From: Pseudomonadota bacterium
GTDB taxonomy: Bacteria; Pseudomonadota; Gammaproteobacteria; Burkholderiales; Casimicrobiaceae
Length of the DNA: 14,336 bases
Assembly (NCBI GenBank): GCA_029571495.1
Contig: JAKPSO010000173.1
Coordinates: forward strand, 1 to 14,336
Direction: 5' to 3'
The position numbers were made by a program, and so were the translations under genes. Below, piece after piece: positions 12,386 to 14,336 of the stretch. The notes under the pieces are model-generated. The model searched no databases, was not told the DNA's origin, and saw only the letters and a program-made list of their open reading frames with translations. Each line of letters opens with the position of its first letter. Positions within the stretch are counted from its first letter, which is position 1.

Positions 12386-14336
12386 ATGATGACCAGAACG
12401 CTGACATGTCGCCTGACGAACGCCTTCATATTGGCCTTCGCGCTCGCATCGGTGCCGCCGGTGGTGGACGCAGCACCAATCGTTCGTCTGTCGGGAACGA
12501 TGCGCGCGGACGGCGGCGTCGAACGCTCACTTGAAGCGACGCGACCTCAAATAAGCGATTCGGCGCAACGTGCTGTCTTCGTCGCGAAACGGGACGGGCC
12601 GGCGGGGCAATCCAAGGAGCTCTGGAGCGTGCCGCTCGCTGGCGGAGAGCCCACGCGGCTGAACCAACAGCTGGACTCTGCGCACGCCGATATCCGTAGC
12701 TTCGCGATCACGCCGGATGGACAAACCGTGCTCTATACGGCGTACGTTGCAAGCCAAAGCAACCGCTTGCACTTATGGAGCGTCCCCATTGGTGGCGCGA
12801 CGGCAACCGCCCCCATCACCCAGTTATCGAGCGCTGCGATGGTCTCCGGCGGCAGCGTTTCCGCGTACGCGATCAGCCCCGACAGTTCGCGTGTCGTCTA
12901 CCGCGCCAGCGTCGCGAGCGTGGCAGTGAACGAACTCTTCAGTGTCGCGCTTGCGCCCGCAGTCATCCCACCAACACCCGTGACATTGTCCGGAAGCATT
13001 GCGGCAGGAGGCGAAGTCGACAACACGACAACGTTGGCTGGTTTCACAACGGCAGCCATACAAATCACGCCCGACGGCACGAAAGTGTTGTTCATGGCTG
13101 ACCGCGTCACGCCGGGCATTCACGACCTATGGAGTGTGCCGATCACGGGCCCAACCGTCGCAGCACCGATCACGAATCTTTCGCAGATTCAGGCCACTGG
13201 CGGCAACCTGACGGGCTTCGAAATCAGCGGCGACGGCCTGCGTGCGGTGTACACCGCCGATCGCGCCACACTAAACCTCGTCGACCTATGGAGCGTGCCG
13301 CTCGCGCCGAGCACAACCACAGCAACGATTACGCGACTCTCCCCCGTTTTCGCGAGCGTGTTCCAGCGCGTCGCGAGCTTTCACATTAGTCCCGCTGCGC
13401 CGTACACCGTGGTTTTTCTGGGCGACGTGGCAACCGCGACCGTTGACGAACTCTTCAGCGTTCCCATCAACGGAAGCAGCGCGGCATCAAAAATTTCACA
13501 CAGCAGCTTGGTCAGCGGCGGTGATGTCGCAGACTTCAAGATCAGCGCTGACGGCGCGCGCGTACTTTTTGTCGCAGACGCGACCGTCGATGAGCAAAAT
13601 GAATTGTGGAGCGTCGCAACAACCGGCGGCGCCATTGTGAACGTGTCGGGAACGATGGTCAGCGGAGGCGACGTCTACGACTACGCCTTCAGCGCTAACA
13701 GCCAACGCGCAATCTTCATCGCAGACCGCGCGACCAACGGCGTGGATGAGCTGTGGTCCGCTGACCTGATCGGCGGCGCTCCGGTCCGACTTTCGACCTT
13801 GGCCGGATCCGAGCGTGTGCGCTGGTTTACTCTGCTTGCGGGCGGACGCATCTTGTATGCAGTCACACACGGAATCGGATACCGTTTGATCGTGACCGCC
13901 GTCGTTGGCAACGGGTCCGCCGTGATCGACGACACCGTATCGACCACCTCGGTTGCGACGGGCCTCAACGCCATCGCGTGGATCAACAACCGAAACGACG
14001 CCGCTGTAGACGAACTCTACGGCACCACTTACCTGACGCTAACCTCCGCCCTCGACATCGACGGAGACGGGAAGATATTGCCGACCACGGACGGCGTCCT
14101 CTATGCGCGATGGGCGCAGGGAATTCGCGGTGCCGCTTTAGTCGCCAACGCCACCGCGCCCGTCGCGCTGCGCACCACCGCGAATGCTGTGTCGAACTAT
14201 CTGACTCGGTTGCAGTCGGCGGCGGGACCCAACACCACCATCACACGCGTCACCACGCATATGCCGATTGGCACGGATGTGAGACTCTCCCCACGCGCCC
14301 GCGTTACACCGAACGGCCAGCGCGTCGTCTACGTGG
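12386..14336 (+). CDS. Secreted TolB/WD40-like propeller protein with internal dockerin-like module (3' end outside window)
   Basis: The frame is open from tandem ATGs at 12386 and 12389 to the window end (650 codons, incomplete). GAGAG upstream is better spaced (6 bases) for the second ATG. A signal peptide ends near residue 29 (VVDA). About eight repeats of the form ISPDGxRVVYxADxxxxxDELWSVPLxGG run from about residue 50 to 530, as in TolB-type or WD40-like propellers; examples are ITPDGTKVLFMAD, ISGDGLRAVYTAD and ISADGARVLFVAD. Residues about 555-611 then hold a dockerin-like module (LDIDGDGKILPTTDGVLYAR, then GIRGAALVANA). After it a new propeller-like strand starts (RVTPNGQRVVYV). The protein is therefore probably exported, Ca-binding and much longer than seen. 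It is transcribed divergently from the kinase. No catalytic motif is visible. Confidence 0.88.
   Translation, partial: MMTRTLTCRLTNAFILAFALASVPPVVDAAPIVRLSGTMRADGGVERSLEATRPQISDSAQRAVFVAKRDGPAGQSKELWSVPLAGGEPTRLNQQLDSAHADIRSFAITPDGQTVLYTAYVASQSNRLHLWSVPIGGATATAPITQLSSAAMVSGGSVSAYAISPDSSRVVYRASVASVAVNELFSVALAPAVIPPTPVTLSGSIAAGGEVDNTTTLAGFTTAAIQITPDGTKVLFMADRVTPGIHDLWSVPITGPTVAAPITNLSQIQATGGNLTGFEISGDGLRAVYTADRATLNLVDLWSVPLAPSTTTATITRLSPVFASVFQRVASFHISPAAPYTVVFLGDVATATVDELFSVPINGSSAASKISHSSLVSGGDVADFKISADGARVLFVADATVDEQNELWSVATTGGAIVNVSGTMVSGGDVYDYAFSANSQRAIFIADRATNGVDELWSADLIGGAPVRLSTLAGSERVRWFTLLAGGRILYAVTHGIGYRLIVTAVVGNGSAVIDDTVSTTSVATGLNAIAWINNRNDAAVDELYGTTYLTLTSALDIDGDGKILPTTDGVLYARWAQGIRGAALVANATAPVALRTTANAVSNYLTRLQSAAGPNTTITRVTTHMPIGTDVRLSPRARVTPNGQRVVYV
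14048..14220 (+). other. Dockerin-like (EF-hand-type) module inside the propeller protein
   Basis: The segment reads LDIDGDGK, TTDGVLYARWAQGIRGAALV and then VSNYLTRL. D557, D559 and D561 fit an EF-hand-type calcium loop. The TDGVL-(L/Y)-(T/A)R and GxRGxAL cores recur in the M23 protein's C-terminus and, more loosely, in the 776-residue protein's N-terminus. Confidence 0.75.

Noticed and set aside
12169..12429. Extension of the kinase frame to the ATG at 12429
   Set aside because: It overlaps the start of the divergent propeller gene and the added residues look non-coding.

Overview
The window looks like a chromosomal stretch of a high-GC proteobacterium, most likely a betaproteobacterium (Burkholderiales-like). 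The supports are a short protein matching the betaproteobacterial polyhydroxyalkanoate-granule phasin type, a Pseudomonas-type REP pair, MltB-type and b561-type envelope proteins, and secreted proteins carrying dockerin-like Asp-rich modules. This assignment is inference; no rRNA or tRNA was seen.

Layout. (1) 1-390: 3' end of an AAA+ ATPase gene. (2) 391-844: non-coding block with a 115-bp tandem repeat that starts inside the last codons of the ATPase gene, then an inverted REP pair. (3) 845-2628, minus strand: cytochrome b561 followed by an MltB-type lytic transglycosylase. (4) 2789-3730, plus strand: a small multi-pass membrane protein and a phasin-like protein. (5) 3727-7903, minus strand: two secreted proteins, a LasA-like M23 endopeptidase with a C-terminal dockerin-like pair, and a 776-residue protein joining an N-terminal dockerin-like pair, tail-fibre-type repeats and seven Cys-X4-Cys propeller-like repeats. 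(6) 8135-8467, plus: a small secreted basic protein. (7) 8474-12168, minus: a transmembrane Ser/Thr kinase with a periplasmic coiled coil and TPR-like domain, followed by an ECF sigma factor. (8) 12386 to the window end, plus: a secreted TolB/WD40-like propeller protein with an internal dockerin-like module, running off the window.

How the parts may work together. The strongest theme is the envelope and cell exterior. Three otherwise unrelated secreted proteins (an endopeptidase, an adhesin-like protein and a propeller protein) share one Asp-rich, EF-hand-like module with the core TDGVLLTRY..G.RG.AL, placed C-terminally, N-terminally and internally. Next to them is a trans-membrane kinase plus ECF sigma pair of the kind that couples an envelope signal to transcription. 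That this pair controls the exported proteins is only a hypothesis. The most unusual items are the seven-fold CX4C repeat protein, the shared dockerin-like module, the exact six-fold 14-residue coiled-coil repeat in the kinase, and the tandem repeat carrying copies of the ATPase gene's last codons.
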